Program-made: the position numbers and the translations under genes
DNA from: Photobacterium sp. SKA34
GTDB lineage: Bacteria; Pseudomonadota; Gammaproteobacteria; Enterobacterales; Vibrionaceae
Direction: 5' to 3'
NCBI RefSeq assembly: GCF_000153325.1
Contig: NZ_CH724143.1
Location: forward strand, 1-64,000
DNA: 64,000 nucleotides
Shown: piece after piece, positions 31,460 to 41,695 of the stretch
Numbering within the stretch: the stretch's first letter is position 1
Layout of the letters: every line of letters begins with the position of its first letter
The notes under the pieces: model-generated
Seen by the model: only the letters and a program-made list of their open reading frames with translations
Database searches by the model: none
Told to the model about the DNA's origin: nothing

Positions 31460-33949
31460 TTAATTATTAAGAGTGAATGGATCGCCGTAAGACAAAATAT
31501 TACCGCCATCATCCGATGATTGACCGAATGTTGGTCCGGCACCTTGTAAACCAAGTAAACTGAATGAGAAGCTGATATTGCTATCGTATTCAGTAAAATC
31601 TTGTGATAGTGAATCTTTCGCGTAACGATTGTAAGTCAGTCCTATCATCCAACATGCAGATGAGTAGGTGAAGCCCACTTTACTTTCAAGCATTTTGTTA
31701 ACATTCATGTCTTGGTAGTAATCAGCTTTAATATCAACACTATCACTAACAGGGAAGCCAATGGATAAGCCTACCTGTGAAATACCATCTTTTTTACCAT
31801 TGATTTCTGTATTCGGGTTGCTCACGTATTTTGTTAAGTAATCACTTGATACGTAACGGTAGCTCGGTTGAACAAATATCCCGCTGTTACGATATTCAAC
31901 AGCCACATTGCCTTGCTGAATGTCATTCTCACTTGAGTCATATTGCATTGCTGTTTTTAAGAACAGACTATCATCAAGGTTAAATTCTGTTTCAACAGCT
32001 GTTGCTGAATAACTTTTCGCTTCTTTGTTATCGGTGCCTTGATTTACAGGTTTGTCGATATAGAAGATTTGACCCATAGATAGGGTAAATCGTTCCTTAA
32101 AATCTTCATCAAAGTAGCGGGTAGATGCGCCGACGGTGAACTGGTTCGCAGGCGCTATATAGTCGTTACCACTGTATGTACGATCGCTAAATAGGCCGTA
32201 GTAGTCTTGTTGTAAACGAGTTGAATCATAGCCGCCACCGACATAATCAAATGGGTTATAAATACCTTTTTGGTCAACATCTTTTACATAAAGGTATTGA
32301 ATTTGTGGTTCTAAACTTTGGGTATAATGACTACCTAAAATGGATGTATCACGCTCAAAATAAAGGCTACTGTTGACGCGAAACTCAGGAACAACGCGAT
32401 TAACACTATCTTTAAGAGCATCAAAATCAGATTTTTTGTCTAACTCTTTTTTATCTTGCTTGTAATGGGCATAGTTCACTTTTGCTTGTGTTGTTACAGA
32501 CCACCAAGGCGTCGCGTAAGGAAGCGTTAGTGTCGGTTCAAAAATTATACGATCTGCATCTGGCTTGTTTATCGTACTATTCTCAAACTTACTGATACTC
32601 ATTGGCATTTTAAAATCGAGACCATAGCCGAGATCAGTTTTATAGTAAGTTGATGAAAGTTGAGGCATTAAGCGATAAGCTGAAAGCTTGTCTGTTGATA
32701 TCTCAGCATTTTCTGGATCTTTTAAAAGCTGAAAATCACGGACCATCAACATAGTATCCCAGTTCGAGTTACGGTAAGACACTTCTGCTGTTTGGAGCAG
32801 GTTATTATCTTCACGCTCACCAATACTGGAATCTAAGCCACGCTCAAAATACTTGAAATCACTGACTCTGCTGTAGTCGATATCAACTAACCAGTTCTCA
32901 TCAATGATCCCACTGTGCGTCCATTGGAAGCCCCAATACTTTCCACTATTGGGTTTATTGTCTTCCAATTGGTAATCTGCGAAATCGGCCTTTTTATCAT
33001 GACCCATATACTCACCAACAACTTGACCTTCACCTAATTCATTCAGGTAGCGGAATTTAGCCGTTGTTTGAAGACCACGGTGGTTCATGTATTTGGGTGT
33101 TAATGTTAAGTCGTAGTTTGGTGCAATGTTCCAATAAAATGGTGCTTCGTATTCCATACCATTTCGTGAACCATAGGTTAACGTTGGATATAGAAAACCA
33201 GTCATACGCTCTTTTGTGACAGGAATGCGCAACCAAGGTAGATAAAATACCGGTACATTAAGCACTTCAAAGCGAGCGTTATACAAATCGGCAAAGGGGG
33301 AATCACCATCGCGCTCCAAAGAGCCTGCAGCAAAACGCCAGCTTTTATCTCCTTCAGGACAGCTAGTAAAAGTACCATCCTTCATCTTATAAAATTGGGT
33401 ACCATCAACATTTCGTTTGTCGATTTGCTCCGCTTCACCGCGCCCTGGCTGACAGGTCATACGATAAACAGCATCATCCATTTGTGAGTCTTTGGTGTTA
33501 AGATCACTCTGGAGTTGTTTGCCATCCATTTCTATACCACCATCGTGGTAGTAAACATTACCTTTTGCAGTAACTATTCTTTGTTGTTGTTTTTGTTGTA
33601 GTGTTACCTTATCAGCAGCAATCGTCCGGGTACCCTGCTTAACAATAACATCACCAGTGTATACGGCTTGGTGACCTTGTTGAGCTTGAACATTGTCCCC
33701 CTCAATGGTAATTGGCGTATTATTTGTGTCTTCTTTACGGTCTTTCGGTGCAATACAAACGCCACGTACCATAGCTAAAGGATCGTCAGTAACGGCTGTT
33801 TTTGTTGTTTGATCTTCTGCTACAGCATGTTTATCGTTGATATCTTTATGTAAATAAGTGGCATCTTCTGCCATTGCCGGCCCATTAAGGGCAAGACCAA
33901 CCATGGTGGCAAGTAAGCTGTGAGAGGTGAGTGACATCAGATTCAACAT
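31460..33949 (-). CDS. lptD: LPS-assembly outer-membrane protein LptD
   Basis: 829 residues: a signal peptide (to about NGPAMA, residue 27), an extended N-terminus, a beta-jellyroll OstA domain near 75-200 (VKQGTRTIAADKVTLQQKQQ) and a large barrel. LptD inserts LPS into the outer leaflet with LptE. The start is uncertain: AGGA touches the first ATG, and an ATG four codons later (33937) is a possible alternative. There are only four cysteines: VRGVC, MTCQPG, FTSCPEG and a single one in SSACW, where E. coli has a Cys-Cys pair. Confidence 0.95.
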   Translation of the reverse strand: MLNLMSLTSHSLLATMVGLALNGPAMAEDATYLHKDINDKHAVAEDQTTKTAVTDDPLAMVRGVCIAPKDRKEDTNNTPITIEGDNVQAQQGHQAVYTGDVIVKQGTRTIAADKVTLQQKQQQRIVTAKGNVYYHDGGIEMDGKQLQSDLNTKDSQMDDAVYRMTCQPGRGEAEQIDKRNVDGTQFYKMKDGTFTSCPEGDKSWRFAAGSLERDGDSPFADLYNARFEVLNVPVFYLPWLRIPVTKERMTGFLYPTLTYGSRNGMEYEAPFYWNIAPNYDLTLTPKYMNHRGLQTTAKFRYLNELGEGQVVGEYMGHDKKADFADYQLEDNKPNSGKYWGFQWTHSGIIDENWLVDIDYSRVSDFKYFERGLDSSIGEREDNNLLQTAEVSYRNSNWDTMLMVRDFQLLKDPENAEISTDKLSAYRLMPQLSSTYYKTDLGYGLDFKMPMSISKFENSTINKPDADRIIFEPTLTLPYATPWWSVTTQAKVNYAHYKQDKKELDKKSDFDALKDSVNRVVPEFRVNSSLYFERDTSILGSHYTQSLEPQIQYLYVKDVDQKGIYNPFDYVGGGYDSTRLQQDYYGLFSDRTYSGNDYIAPANQFTVGASTRYFDEDFKERFTLSMGQIFYIDKPVNQGTDNKEAKSYSATAVETEFNLDDSLFLKTAMQYDSSENDIQQGNVAVEYRNSGIFVQPSYRYVSSDYLTKYVSNPNTEINGKKDGISQVGLSIGFPVSDSVDIKADYYQDMNVNKMLESKVGFTYSSACWMIGLTYNRYAKDSLSQDFTEYDSNISFSFSLLGLQGAGPTFGQSSDDGGNILSYGDPFTLNN

Positions 33950-34109
33950 TCCTGTATCAGTTTGAGAGCAAGGCGAATAATTGCGCTTTTTACAAGCATT
34001 CCCGATAAATGACAGCTATCATAATGCAAATTCGCCGCGACAGCATCTTTTCAGCGCATGCTGTTGGGTAAACATTGAAAAAATTTAACAAATTACCAGA
34101 GAGTATAGA

Positions 34110-34961
34110 ATGCAGAAGACAGGTATATGGGGAAAAATTATTGGTGCGTTGCTTGGCCTCTCCATTGGAAAATTGCCTGGATTGTTGATTGGTTTATTTA
34201 TTGGTCACCAGTTTGATAAGGCTTATGCTCGTCAGATGAATGGCGGTTTTGCAGGTTTTGGTCAGAACAGAGCAAGCAGCGCAGAGCAGCAAGCAGAGTT
34301 TTTCCATGCTTGTTTTGCAGTGATGGGACATGTCGCAAAAGCGAAAGGGCACGTAACAAAAGATGAAATTCGTGTTGCAAGTGCGATTATGGATCGAATG
34401 GGGTTACAAGGTGAATCTCGACTTCAAGCGCAAAATGCGTTTCGTGAAGGAAAAGAAGATAACTTCCCATTAGAAGAGATGCTAAATCGTGTCCGTAGTC
34501 GCGCAAGGCGTGCTGATTTACTCCAGTTTTTCTTAGAATTACAAATTCAAGCAGCATTTGCAGATGGATCATTACATCCTAAAGAGCGTCAGTTACTGCA
34601 TATTATTGCGCGTTACCTTGGCTTTTCTGAAGCCCAACTTGAACAACGATTGCGTATGCAAGAAGCGGCGTTTCGTTTTCAACAAGGTGGTTTCCATCAG
34701 CAATATCAGCAACAGGGCGGTGGTTTCCAAGCGCCCCCTAGTCGAGATCAATTAGCTGATGCGTTTAATGTCTTAGGGGTTGATGAAAATGCCTCTGCGC
34801 AAGATGTGAAACGTGCTTATCGTAAACAGATGAATGAACACCATCCTGATAAACTCGCAGCGAAAGGTTTACCACCAGAAATGATGGAAATTGCGAAGCA
34901 AAAAACCCAAGAGCTTCAAGCTGCCTATGATTTGATCCGAAAAGAGAAAGGATTCAAATAA
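34110..34961 (+). CDS. djlA: membrane-anchored DnaJ-like co-chaperone DjlA
   Basis: 283 residues. A glycine-rich N-terminal membrane segment (GKIIGALLGLSIGKLPGLLI) is followed by a TerB-like helical domain with ADGSLHPKERQLLH, a Gln/Gly-rich linker near 190-212, and a C-terminal J domain (217-283) with the HPD motif at 245-247. It stimulates DnaK ATPase at the inner membrane and is linked to envelope stress responses. It is divergent from lptD, as in E. coli. Confidence 0.95.
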   Translation: MQKTGIWGKIIGALLGLSIGKLPGLLIGLFIGHQFDKAYARQMNGGFAGFGQNRASSAEQQAEFFHACFAVMGHVAKAKGHVTKDEIRVASAIMDRMGLQGESRLQAQNAFREGKEDNFPLEEMLNRVRSRARRADLLQFFLELQIQAAFADGSLHPKERQLLHIIARYLGFSEAQLEQRLRMQEAAFRFQQGGFHQQYQQQGGGFQAPPSRDQLADAFNVLGVDENASAQDVKRAYRKQMNEHHPDKLAAKGLPPEMMEIAKQKTQELQAAYDLIRKEKGFK

Positions 34962-34988
34962 TTGTTATCGCGCTGAATCATAAATTGC

Positions 34989-35016
34989 AAAAGCGAGCTT
35001 GGTGCTCGCTTTTTTG
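34989..35016. terminator. terminator after djlA
   Basis: AAAAGCGAGC, loop TTGGT, GCTCGCTTTTTT; flanked by A and T runs, 27 nt after the stop. It can also serve the convergent dehydrogenase gene. Confidence 0.92.
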
Positions 35017-35048
35017 TTTTTAAAGGACTTATTATTATAATAAACCTC

Positions 35049-36002
35049 TTAAACGAGGTTTTGTGGTTTGTTGTTACAAAAGCGGTTAATATTTTCAATA
35101 AGTTGATTTACCAGTGTCTGAATGGCGGAATCAGATCCCCATGCAACATGTGGTGTGAGTAATAGATTAGGCAAATGCGCCTGTTTTAATAATGGATTAT
35201 CATCATTTGGCGGCTCAGAAGTAAAAACATCACAGCCTGCACCCGCAATTTTTTTATCTAGCAATGCATCGACTAAATCTTGCTCATTCACCAACCCACC
35301 ACGTCCGGTATTGATCAAAATAGCGTTAGATTTCATCTGTGCGAGGTCTTTTTTTGCGATAAGATCTTCAGTTTTTTTCGTTAGCGGGCAATGCAAGGTG
35401 ACAATATCGGCTTGCTGTAATACGTCATTAAACAGTGTATAACCTTCACGACAGGTGGTGATGTGCTTGTGCTCTGCAAATAGAACCTTCATCCCCAGTG
35501 CAGTTGCAAGATTGGCTGTCGCTACCCCTAAGCTGCCTTTACCGATAATACCCATTGTTGAACCTGTGATATCGCTAATTGGATGAGTGAAAAAGCAGAA
35601 TTGCTGTTGCTTCTGCCACTCGCCCGCGATGATATCTTGCTGATAGCCAATCAGGTTACGTTTTAGCGCAAAGATCATTGCTAATACGTGTTCAGGGACA
35701 GATCGAGTCGCATAACCACGAATATTGGAAACTGGAATGCTATGGCGATGACAATAATCGATATCGACGTTATTGCTCCCCGTCGCACCGATGGCAATAA
35801 ATTTCAGGTTTGGTAGTTGAGACAAGATATCGGCAGTGAGTTGGACTTTATTAGAAATAGCGATAGTTGCGTGTTGCAGACGTTCAATTATTTGAGATGG
35901 CGATGTACGTTGATATTCAATCCATTGATGATCAGATTGTGGGAGAGGGATATTAATGTGTGCTGGAATAGTGGCGCGATCTAAAAATACAATATGTTCC
36001 AC
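35049..36002 (-). CDS. D-2-hydroxyacid dehydrogenase
   Basis: 317 residues. The NAD-binding loop is GIIGKGSLGVATA (about 151-163). Catalytic residues are seen in INTGRGGLVNEQDL (Arg), CDVFTSEPP (Glu) and LTPHVAWGS (His). It belongs to the NAD-dependent D-isomer-specific family (SerA, GhrB, LdhA, HprA relatives). It looks closest to the hydroxypyruvate/glycerate dehydrogenase type, but the substrate cannot be fixed from sequence. It stands alone on the minus strand. Confidence 0.87.
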   Translation of the reverse strand: MEHIVFLDRATIPAHINIPLPQSDHQWIEYQRTSPSQIIERLQHATIAISNKVQLTADILSQLPNLKFIAIGATGSNNVDIDYCHRHSIPVSNIRGYATRSVPEHVLAMIFALKRNLIGYQQDIIAGEWQKQQQFCFFTHPISDITGSTMGIIGKGSLGVATANLATALGMKVLFAEHKHITTCREGYTLFNDVLQQADIVTLHCPLTKKTEDLIAKKDLAQMKSNAILINTGRGGLVNEQDLVDALLDKKIAGAGCDVFTSEPPNDDNPLLKQAHLPNLLLTPHVAWGSDSAIQTLVNQLIENINRFCNNKPQNLV

Positions 36003-36047
36003 TGTTAGACTCCATGGAACGCTTGTTCCGTTTGGTGTGAAAATAAT

Positions 36048-36090
36048 AATGCTAGTTTAGGTTGTTGCTTGTTAAAACAAAGCTAGCATT
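36048..36090. terminator. possible terminator between rluA and the dehydrogenase
   Basis: Arms AATGCTAG (36048-36055) and CTAGCATT (36083-36090) with a 27-nt loop. On the minus strand it lies about 55 nt after rluA and is followed by a T-rich ATTATTATTTT. Confidence 0.5.
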
Positions 36091-36143
36091 CTTTTTTCTC
36101 GTGATCTAACTTCCGAGCGATAGTTGCCGATTTATCTGTGGTT

Positions 36144-36845
36144 TTATTTACCTAAAATCGTTTGTGTTGGCGCTTCTGGATAAAACTCACAAGGAGCAAA
36201 CAAATGCATCGGTTCATCACTTCCTGGATGGGTAAAAGTCAGTTCTGCTGCGTGTAACTGTAAACGAGGAGAAGCAGCCATTGCATCCTCATTAGCATAA
36301 AACTTATCGCCTAAAATCGAATGACCTAATGCTTGCATATGAACACGCAATTGGTGAGAGCGACCTGTTACGGGCAGTAAACGGACCAAGGTTGATTTCT
36401 CATCACGGCTTAATACTTCGTAATGCGTTACTGAAGGTTTGCCATCGTCAAAACACACTTTCTGACGTGGACGATTAGGCCAATCACAGATCAAGGGAAG
36501 ATCCACGGTTCCTGTGTTTTGCTTGATATGTCCCCATACACGGGCGTAATACACTTTTTGTGTTTCTCGCTCACGAAACTGGGCTTTTAAATGACACTCA
36601 GCTTTTTTGTTTAGAGCCAGCACAATTAAGCCTGATGTCCCCATATCTAAACGGTGCACAATTTGTGACTTAGGGTATTTTTCAAGTACGCGAGCAAATA
36701 TGCTGTCGTGATGCTCTGGCGCACGTCCTGGGTTTGAGAGTATGCCAGCAGGCTTATTAACTGCGATAATGTCGCTATCAAGAAAAAGAGTATCCAACCA
36801 TGGATCGGTAGGTGGATTGTAGTTCAACACGGGCAATGGTTTCAT
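36144..36845 (-). CDS. rluA: dual-specificity pseudouridine synthase RluA
   Basis: 233 residues. The catalytic segment IVHRLDMGTSGLIVLALNK places the nucleophilic Asp at 67. DLPLICDWPNRPRQKVCFDDGKPS and TGRSHQLRVHMQALGH follow the RluA pattern closely, including the absence of an S4 domain. It makes pseudouridine 746 in 23S rRNA and 32 in several tRNAs. It neighbours rapA, as in E. coli. Confidence 0.94.
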   Translation of the reverse strand: MKPLPVLNYNPPTDPWLDTLFLDSDIIAVNKPAGILSNPGRAPEHHDSIFARVLEKYPKSQIVHRLDMGTSGLIVLALNKKAECHLKAQFRERETQKVYYARVWGHIKQNTGTVDLPLICDWPNRPRQKVCFDDGKPSVTHYEVLSRDEKSTLVRLLPVTGRSHQLRVHMQALGHSILGDKFYANEDAMAASPRLQLHAAELTFTHPGSDEPMHLFAPCEFYPEAPTQTILGK

Positions 36846-36933
36846 GATGCGCTCGTAGGATAGATATGAATAAAAACGGGGCGAATACTAATATGAATAA
36901 TAGTAAATTGGTATGTTTGGTGATGCGATTAAA

Positions 36934-36972
36934 GAAAAAGCCGTGAATATCAGTAATGACATTCACGGCCTT
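36934..36972 (-). terminator. terminator after rapA
   Basis: On the minus strand, GGCCGTGAAT, a 12-nt loop and ATTCACGGC, then TTTTTCTTT. It lies 25 nt after the rapA stop. Confidence 0.88.
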
Positions 36973-36996
36973 AATTTACTTATGAGGAGTTATTGA

Positions 36997-39915
36997 TCAG
37001 TTATGACTTACAACGATCAAACGCAGAGAATCAAGCTGGATTTGTGCTTTTTCAATGTAGTTAGTTAACTCAATGATTTGGCTTTCAATTAGTTCTAATT
37101 CGTCATCACGAATATTCGGATTAACTGCTTTTAGGGCTTGAAGGCGATCAAGCTCAGCGCGCAACGTGTTTTCCATTTCAGCTTGTGCTTGGCTTCGTAC
37201 GACATCAAGCTCTTTGCTGATCTCGCGCTCTGCGTGCTCAATCAGAGTGTGAATATCTTTTTGAACCGAGTTAACGAGCTTACTGCCAAGGTGACGATTG
37301 ACTGGGCTAAGTTGGCGGTTAAAGCTTTCAAATTCAACGTTAGCTGATAGGTTATTGCCTTTACCATCAAGCAAAATACGGATCGGTGTTTTTGGTAAGA
37401 AACGACCAATACCTGATTGCTTAGGTGCTTGAGCGTCAACCACATAGATAAGCTCAAGTAGCAATGTACCAACAGGTAATGCTTTGTTTTTCAACAATGA
37501 TACAGCCGTTGTACCCACGCCTTCACTTAGCAGTAATTCAATACCGCCTTGGATCATTGGGTGTTCCCAGCTGATGAAGTTGATATCTTCACGAGAAAGT
37601 GCAGTGTCACGTTCAAAAGTGATGGTACAACCGTCATAAGGAAGCCCAGGATAGCTTGCCACCATCATGTGCTCTGATGGGGTCACAACAATTGCGTTTT
37701 CGCCTTTGTCATCTTGGTTTAAACCAATGGTATCAAACAAGCCCAGTGCAAAAGTCACAAGGTTAGTATCACCATCTTTAGCGCTGATCTTCTCAACCAA
37801 CTGCTGAGCTTCTTCACCCCCGTTAGAATGAATTTCTAATAGTCGGTCACGACCTTGCTCTAATTTGGTTTTTAGCTCATTGTGCATTTCAGCGCTGCGC
37901 TGAATAACGGATTCAAGCGCTTCAAGATCGTGTTTGTCACTGGCAAGCAAGGTAATAAGATCTTCACATACCGCTTCATAGACGGCACGACCTGTCGGAC
38001 AGGTCTCCTCAAAGGCATTTAAGCCTTCGTTGAACCAACGTGCTAATAGTGCTTGAGAAGTACCTTCTAGGTAAGGCACATGAATTTCAATCTCACGCTT
38101 TTGACCAATACGATCCAAACGACCAATACGTTGCTCAAGTAGATCAGGGTTACTTGGTAAATCGAACATTACCAATTGGTTTGCAAACTGGAAGTTACGA
38201 CCTTCTGAGCCGATTTCAGAACATAATAGTACTTGAGCACCATCATCTTCTTGGGCAAAGTAAGCTGCCGCTTTATCACGTTCGATAATCGACATACCTT
38301 CGTGGAACACGGTAGCGCGGATGCCTTCACGCTCACGTAATGCTTGCTCTAAGGTTAATGCGGTTTGCGCACGAGAACAAATCACCAATACCTTCTCGTT
38401 ACGGTTGGCTTTTAGCATATCAAGTAGCCAGTTAACACGAGGATCAAAGTTCCACCATGTTGCTGATTCACCCTCAAATTCTTGGTAAATATCTTCAGGG
38501 TAAAGCAGCTTGATCGCTTTCTCGTTGACACCCATTTTACCGCCCATCATTGCCGCAACACGCATGGCTGTAGTGTATTGGGTTGGCATAGCTAATGGGT
38601 ACATATTCAGATGACGCTGAGGGAAACCTGTGATTGCTGAACGGGTATTACGGAACAATACGCGTCCCGTACCGTGGCGATCCATCAGGTTGTTGATCAA
38701 CTCAAGACGGGCCGCTAATGCTTCAGGATCGTCTTGAGCTGAATCTTCGATCACACGTAACATTGGCTCAATATCTTGCTCATATAACAGCTCAGTTAAG
38801 GTGTTTTTCGCATCATTATTTAGTTTTTCACCAGAAAGTAGTTGTGTTACGGCATCAGCAACGGGTTCGTATTGACGCTCTTCTTCAACAAAAGCTTCGT
38901 AATCGTAAAAACGGTCAGGATCAAGAATACGTAAGCGTGCGAAGTGGCTTTCACGACCTAATTGCTCAGGTGTCGCTGTTAGTAGCAGCACACTTGGTGT
39001 TTTTTCTGCTAGGGCTTCAATCACTTGGTACTGACGGCTAGGCTTATCTTCACTCCACTCAAGGTGGTGAGCTTCATCGACAACCAATAGATCCCAATCA
39101 GCTTCAAGCACTTGTTCAAAACGACGACGACTTTTACGTAAAAAGTCTAACGAACACAATACATATTGTGCGGTATCAAATGGGTTAGCGGCATCAGCAA
39201 ATGCTTCAACACAACGCTCTTCATCAAAGATAGAGAAGTGCAGGTTAAAACGGCGCATCATTTCAACGAGCCATTGATGTTGTAGGGTTTCAGGCACCAC
39301 GATTAGAATACGTTCAGTACGGCCAGATAGCACCTGCTGGTGGATGATCATACCCGCTTCAATGGTTTTACCTAACCCCACTTCATCGGCAAGTAGAACA
39401 CGCGGCGCATAGCGACGACCGACTTCGTGAGCAATATATAACTGGTGTGGGATCAAACCTGCACGCATACCGCATAAACCACGTAATGGGCTTTTTAGTT
39501 GCTCATATTGGTTTTTCAGCGCACGGTAACGCAGTACAAAACGATCCATGCGATCAATTTGACCGGCAAACAATTTATCTTGCGGTTTATTGAAACGAAT
39601 TTGGTGACTTAAGAAAAGTTCACGTAGCGCGACATTTTCTTCTTCTGTATCGGTACGCGTACCTACGTAGGTGATCACGCCTTTATCTTCGTTGATCGCT
39701 TCTACCTTTAGTGACCAACCCTCATGGCTTTCAATCACATCACCAACGTTAAACATGACACGGGTAACAGGGGCATCATTACGTGCATATAGGCGATTTT
39801 CTTCTGATGCGGGGAACATCAAGGTAACCGTCCTTGGTTCAAGAGCGACAACGGTACCTAGACCTAAATCACTTTCTGTATCACTGATCCAACGTTGACC
39901 CAAAGCAAATGGCAT
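36997..39915 (-). CDS. rapA: RNA polymerase-associated ATPase RapA
   Basis: 972 residues (968 in E. coli). Tudor-like N-terminal domains ([14 protein letters not shown]) precede a SWI2/SNF2 helicase core with Walker [11 protein letters not shown] (Lys183) and the DEAH box (280-283). Later motifs include LLTATPEQ and [19 protein letters not shown]. The C-terminal third is RapA-specific with a long helical end. It binds core RNA polymerase and recycles it after transcription. Confidence 0.97.
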   Translation of the reverse strand: MPFALGQRWISDTESDLGLGTVVALEPRTVTLMFPASEENRLYARNDAPVTRVMFNVGDVIESHEGWSLKVEAINEDKGVITYVGTRTDTEEENVALRELFLSHQIRFNKPQDKLFAGQIDRMDRFVLRYRALKNQYEQLKSPLRGLCGMRAGLIPHQLYIAHEVGRRYAPRVLLADEVGLGKTIEAGMIIHQQVLSGRTERILIVVPETLQHQWLVEMMRRFNLHFSIFDEERCVEAFADAANPFDTAQYVLCSLDFLRKSRRRFEQVLEADWDLLVVDEAHHLEWSEDKPSRQYQVIEALAEKTPSVLLLTATPEQLGRESHFARLRILDPDRFYDYEAFVEEERQYEPVADAVTQLLSGEKLNNDAKNTLTELLYEQDIEPMLRVIEDSAQDDPEALAARLELINNLMDRHGTGRVLFRNTRSAITGFPQRHLNMYPLAMPTQYTTAMRVAAMMGGKMGVNEKAIKLLYPEDIYQEFEGESATWWNFDPRVNWLLDMLKANRNEKVLVICSRAQTALTLEQALREREGIRATVFHEGMSIIERDKAAAYFAQEDDGAQVLLCSEIGSEGRNFQFANQLVMFDLPSNPDLLEQRIGRLDRIGQKREIEIHVPYLEGTSQALLARWFNEGLNAFEETCPTGRAVYEAVCEDLITLLASDKHDLEALESVIQRSAEMHNELKTKLEQGRDRLLEIHSNGGEEAQQLVEKISAKDGDTNLVTFALGLFDTIGLNQDDKGENAIVVTPSEHMMVASYPGLPYDGCTITFERDTALSREDINFISWEHPMIQGGIELLLSEGVGTTAVSLLKNKALPVGTLLLELIYVVDAQAPKQSGIGRFLPKTPIRILLDGKGNNLSANVEFESFNRQLSPVNRHLGSKLVNSVQKDIHTLIEHAEREISKELDVVRSQAQAEMENTLRAELDRLQALKAVNPNIRDDELELIESQIIELTNYIEKAQIQLDSLRLIVVSHN

Positions 39916-40237
39916 AGTGGTAGAAACCTTCTAATTATCTGATATCAAAAAGACTGCAATAAGCTATGCAATGTGTTTATAAGCTACACTGAAGATAAGT
40001 GTACGCTAGAATTTAAAATTTGTGCATAGCTCAAAAAGGGGACTCATGTTACTGCATGATGTGATTAAGGTCACGGTGAAAGTGATGAAAATCGGTCACA
40101 GTAAAACCATAATAAAACTTTCATCAACCGAGGGCTTAATAGGAAAGACGTCATAATTAAACCAGATGGGTAATTTTGACGTAAGCTAATAGAGTGATAG
40201 CTTTATTATCGCTGTCCAGACTACCAAGGAGGTGCCT
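39916..40237. promoter_or_regulatory. rapA-phoH divergent spacer with a CRP-like site
   Basis: 322 bp without a gene. TGTGA (40060-40064), six bases, TCACG (40071-40075) differs at one base from the CRP core TGTGA-N6-TCACA. It lies about 160 bp before the PIN-PhoH start and 145 bp before rapA. Which gene it would serve is unclear. Confidence 0.45.
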
Positions 40238-41614
40238 ATGGACGACGCCGAACGGAAACTGTTTGTACTTGATACAAATATTATGCTTCATGAACCTCTG
40301 GCGTTCTTTTCTTTTCAGGAACACGACGTGGTTATTCCCATGACGGTTCTGGAAGAATTGGACAGAATTAAAGACAGTAAGCGTGATGTTTCTCGTGATG
40401 CGCGAGTCGCGATACGTGCGCTTGAAGATATATTCCACGATGCACCACCAGAGCAAATTTCGGCTGGTATTCCTTTCAATGATAAAGTGGCTCATAGCGG
40501 CACTATTGCTATTTTTGCTGACTATGAAGTAAAACAAACCGTCCATGCCTTTAGTGATAAGGCGGGCGACAATCGTATTCTTAATAGCGTTCTCTTTCTG
40601 CAACAAAAACATGCACCACGCTCTGTGGTGTTGGTGACCAAAGACATCAACATGCGACTGCGTGCCAAAGGTGCAGGCGTCTTGTATGTTGATGATTATC
40701 GAACCGATCAGTTGATTGACGACGTGGCATTGTTAACTAAAGGCTTTCATCGCTATCATGGCGATTTTTGGGAAAATGTCGCTGAGTGTCAGTCGGAAAA
40801 TAAAGGTCGTTCAACCTTACATACCTTACCTAAAAACTTATTTGAAACTCCCTTTGTTAATCAATATTTACTGGATGAAGGCAATGATTTTGCCGCTAGA
40901 ATTCAAAGTATTGATGATGAAAGTGTCACCATTAAAGACATTAGCCAAGAGCGACTAATGCATCGACAGGCTTGGGGGGTTAGCCCTAAAAACATCTATC
41001 AGGGTATGGCACTAGATGCAATGCTTGATCCTCGGATTGATTTAGTGATCTTAACGGGTCCTGCTGGCTGTGGTAAAACCATTTTAGCGATGGCAGCAGC
41101 ACTTGAGCAGGTGATTGAAAAAGGGATGTATGACAAAATTATTGTCACTCGTAATACACCCGAAATCGCTGAGTCGATTGGTTTCCTACCGGGCACCGAA
41201 GAGGAAAAGATGATGCCATGGTTGGCAGCGGTTACCGATACCATGGAAGCGCTTCATAAGCATGATGTTTGTACTGATGGCTCAATGAAGTACATTTTCG
41301 ATAAAGCCAATATTCAATTTAAATCGATCAACTTTATGCGTGGGCGTTCTATTCAAAATGCCTTTGTTCTACTCGATGAATGTCAAAATCTAACAGCTTC
41401 ACAAATTAAAACCATTATTACCCGATGTGGTGAAGGGACTAAAATTGTGTGTTCGGGTAACCTTGCTCAAATTGATTCTAACTATTTATCCCCAGTGACT
41501 TCGGGATTAACCTATATTGTTGAGCGCTTTAAAAACTTTGAAGGTAGCGCCAATATTTATTTAAACGGGGTGGTTCGAAGCCGTCTAGCGGAATTTGCCG
41601 AAGAAAATCTTTAA
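40238..41614 (+). CDS. PIN domain-PhoH family ATPase (YlaK/PhoH2-like)
   Basis: 458 residues from ATG at 40238, with AAGGAGG 5 nt upstream; a GTG two codons earlier overlaps that site. The N-terminal PIN nuclease domain has KLFVLDTNIMLHEP (Asp12), the conserved TVLEELDRIK, and a later FSDKAGDNRILN. The C-terminal PhoH ATPase has Walker A TGPAGCGKTI and Walker B AFVLLDECQNLT. PIN-PhoH fusions of mycobacteria (PhoH2) are RNA helicase/RNases; activity here is inferred. No partner antitoxin is visible. Confidence 0.92.
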   Translation: MDDAERKLFVLDTNIMLHEPLAFFSFQEHDVVIPMTVLEELDRIKDSKRDVSRDARVAIRALEDIFHDAPPEQISAGIPFNDKVAHSGTIAIFADYEVKQTVHAFSDKAGDNRILNSVLFLQQKHAPRSVVLVTKDINMRLRAKGAGVLYVDDYRTDQLIDDVALLTKGFHRYHGDFWENVAECQSENKGRSTLHTLPKNLFETPFVNQYLLDEGNDFAARIQSIDDESVTIKDISQERLMHRQAWGVSPKNIYQGMALDAMLDPRIDLVILTGPAGCGKTILAMAAALEQVIEKGMYDKIIVTRNTPEIAESIGFLPGTEEEKMMPWLAAVTDTMEALHKHDVCTDGSMKYIFDKANIQFKSINFMRGRSIQNAFVLLDECQNLTASQIKTIITRCGEGTKIVCSGNLAQIDSNYLSPVTSGLTYIVERFKNFEGSANIYLNGVVRSRLAEFAEENL

Positions 41615-41633
41615 TTACTAGCAAGAATAATGA

Positions 41634-41666
41634 GAAAAGCGAGCACATTGGGTGCTCGCTTTTTTG
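41634..41666. terminator. bidirectional terminator between phoH and thiQ
   Basis: AAAAGCGAGCAC, loop ATTGG, GTGCTCGCTTTTTT, flanked by A and T runs. It serves the two convergent genes. Confidence 0.92.
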
Positions 41667-41695
41667 TTTACGGTGTTACTTATTGCATTCTGCGG

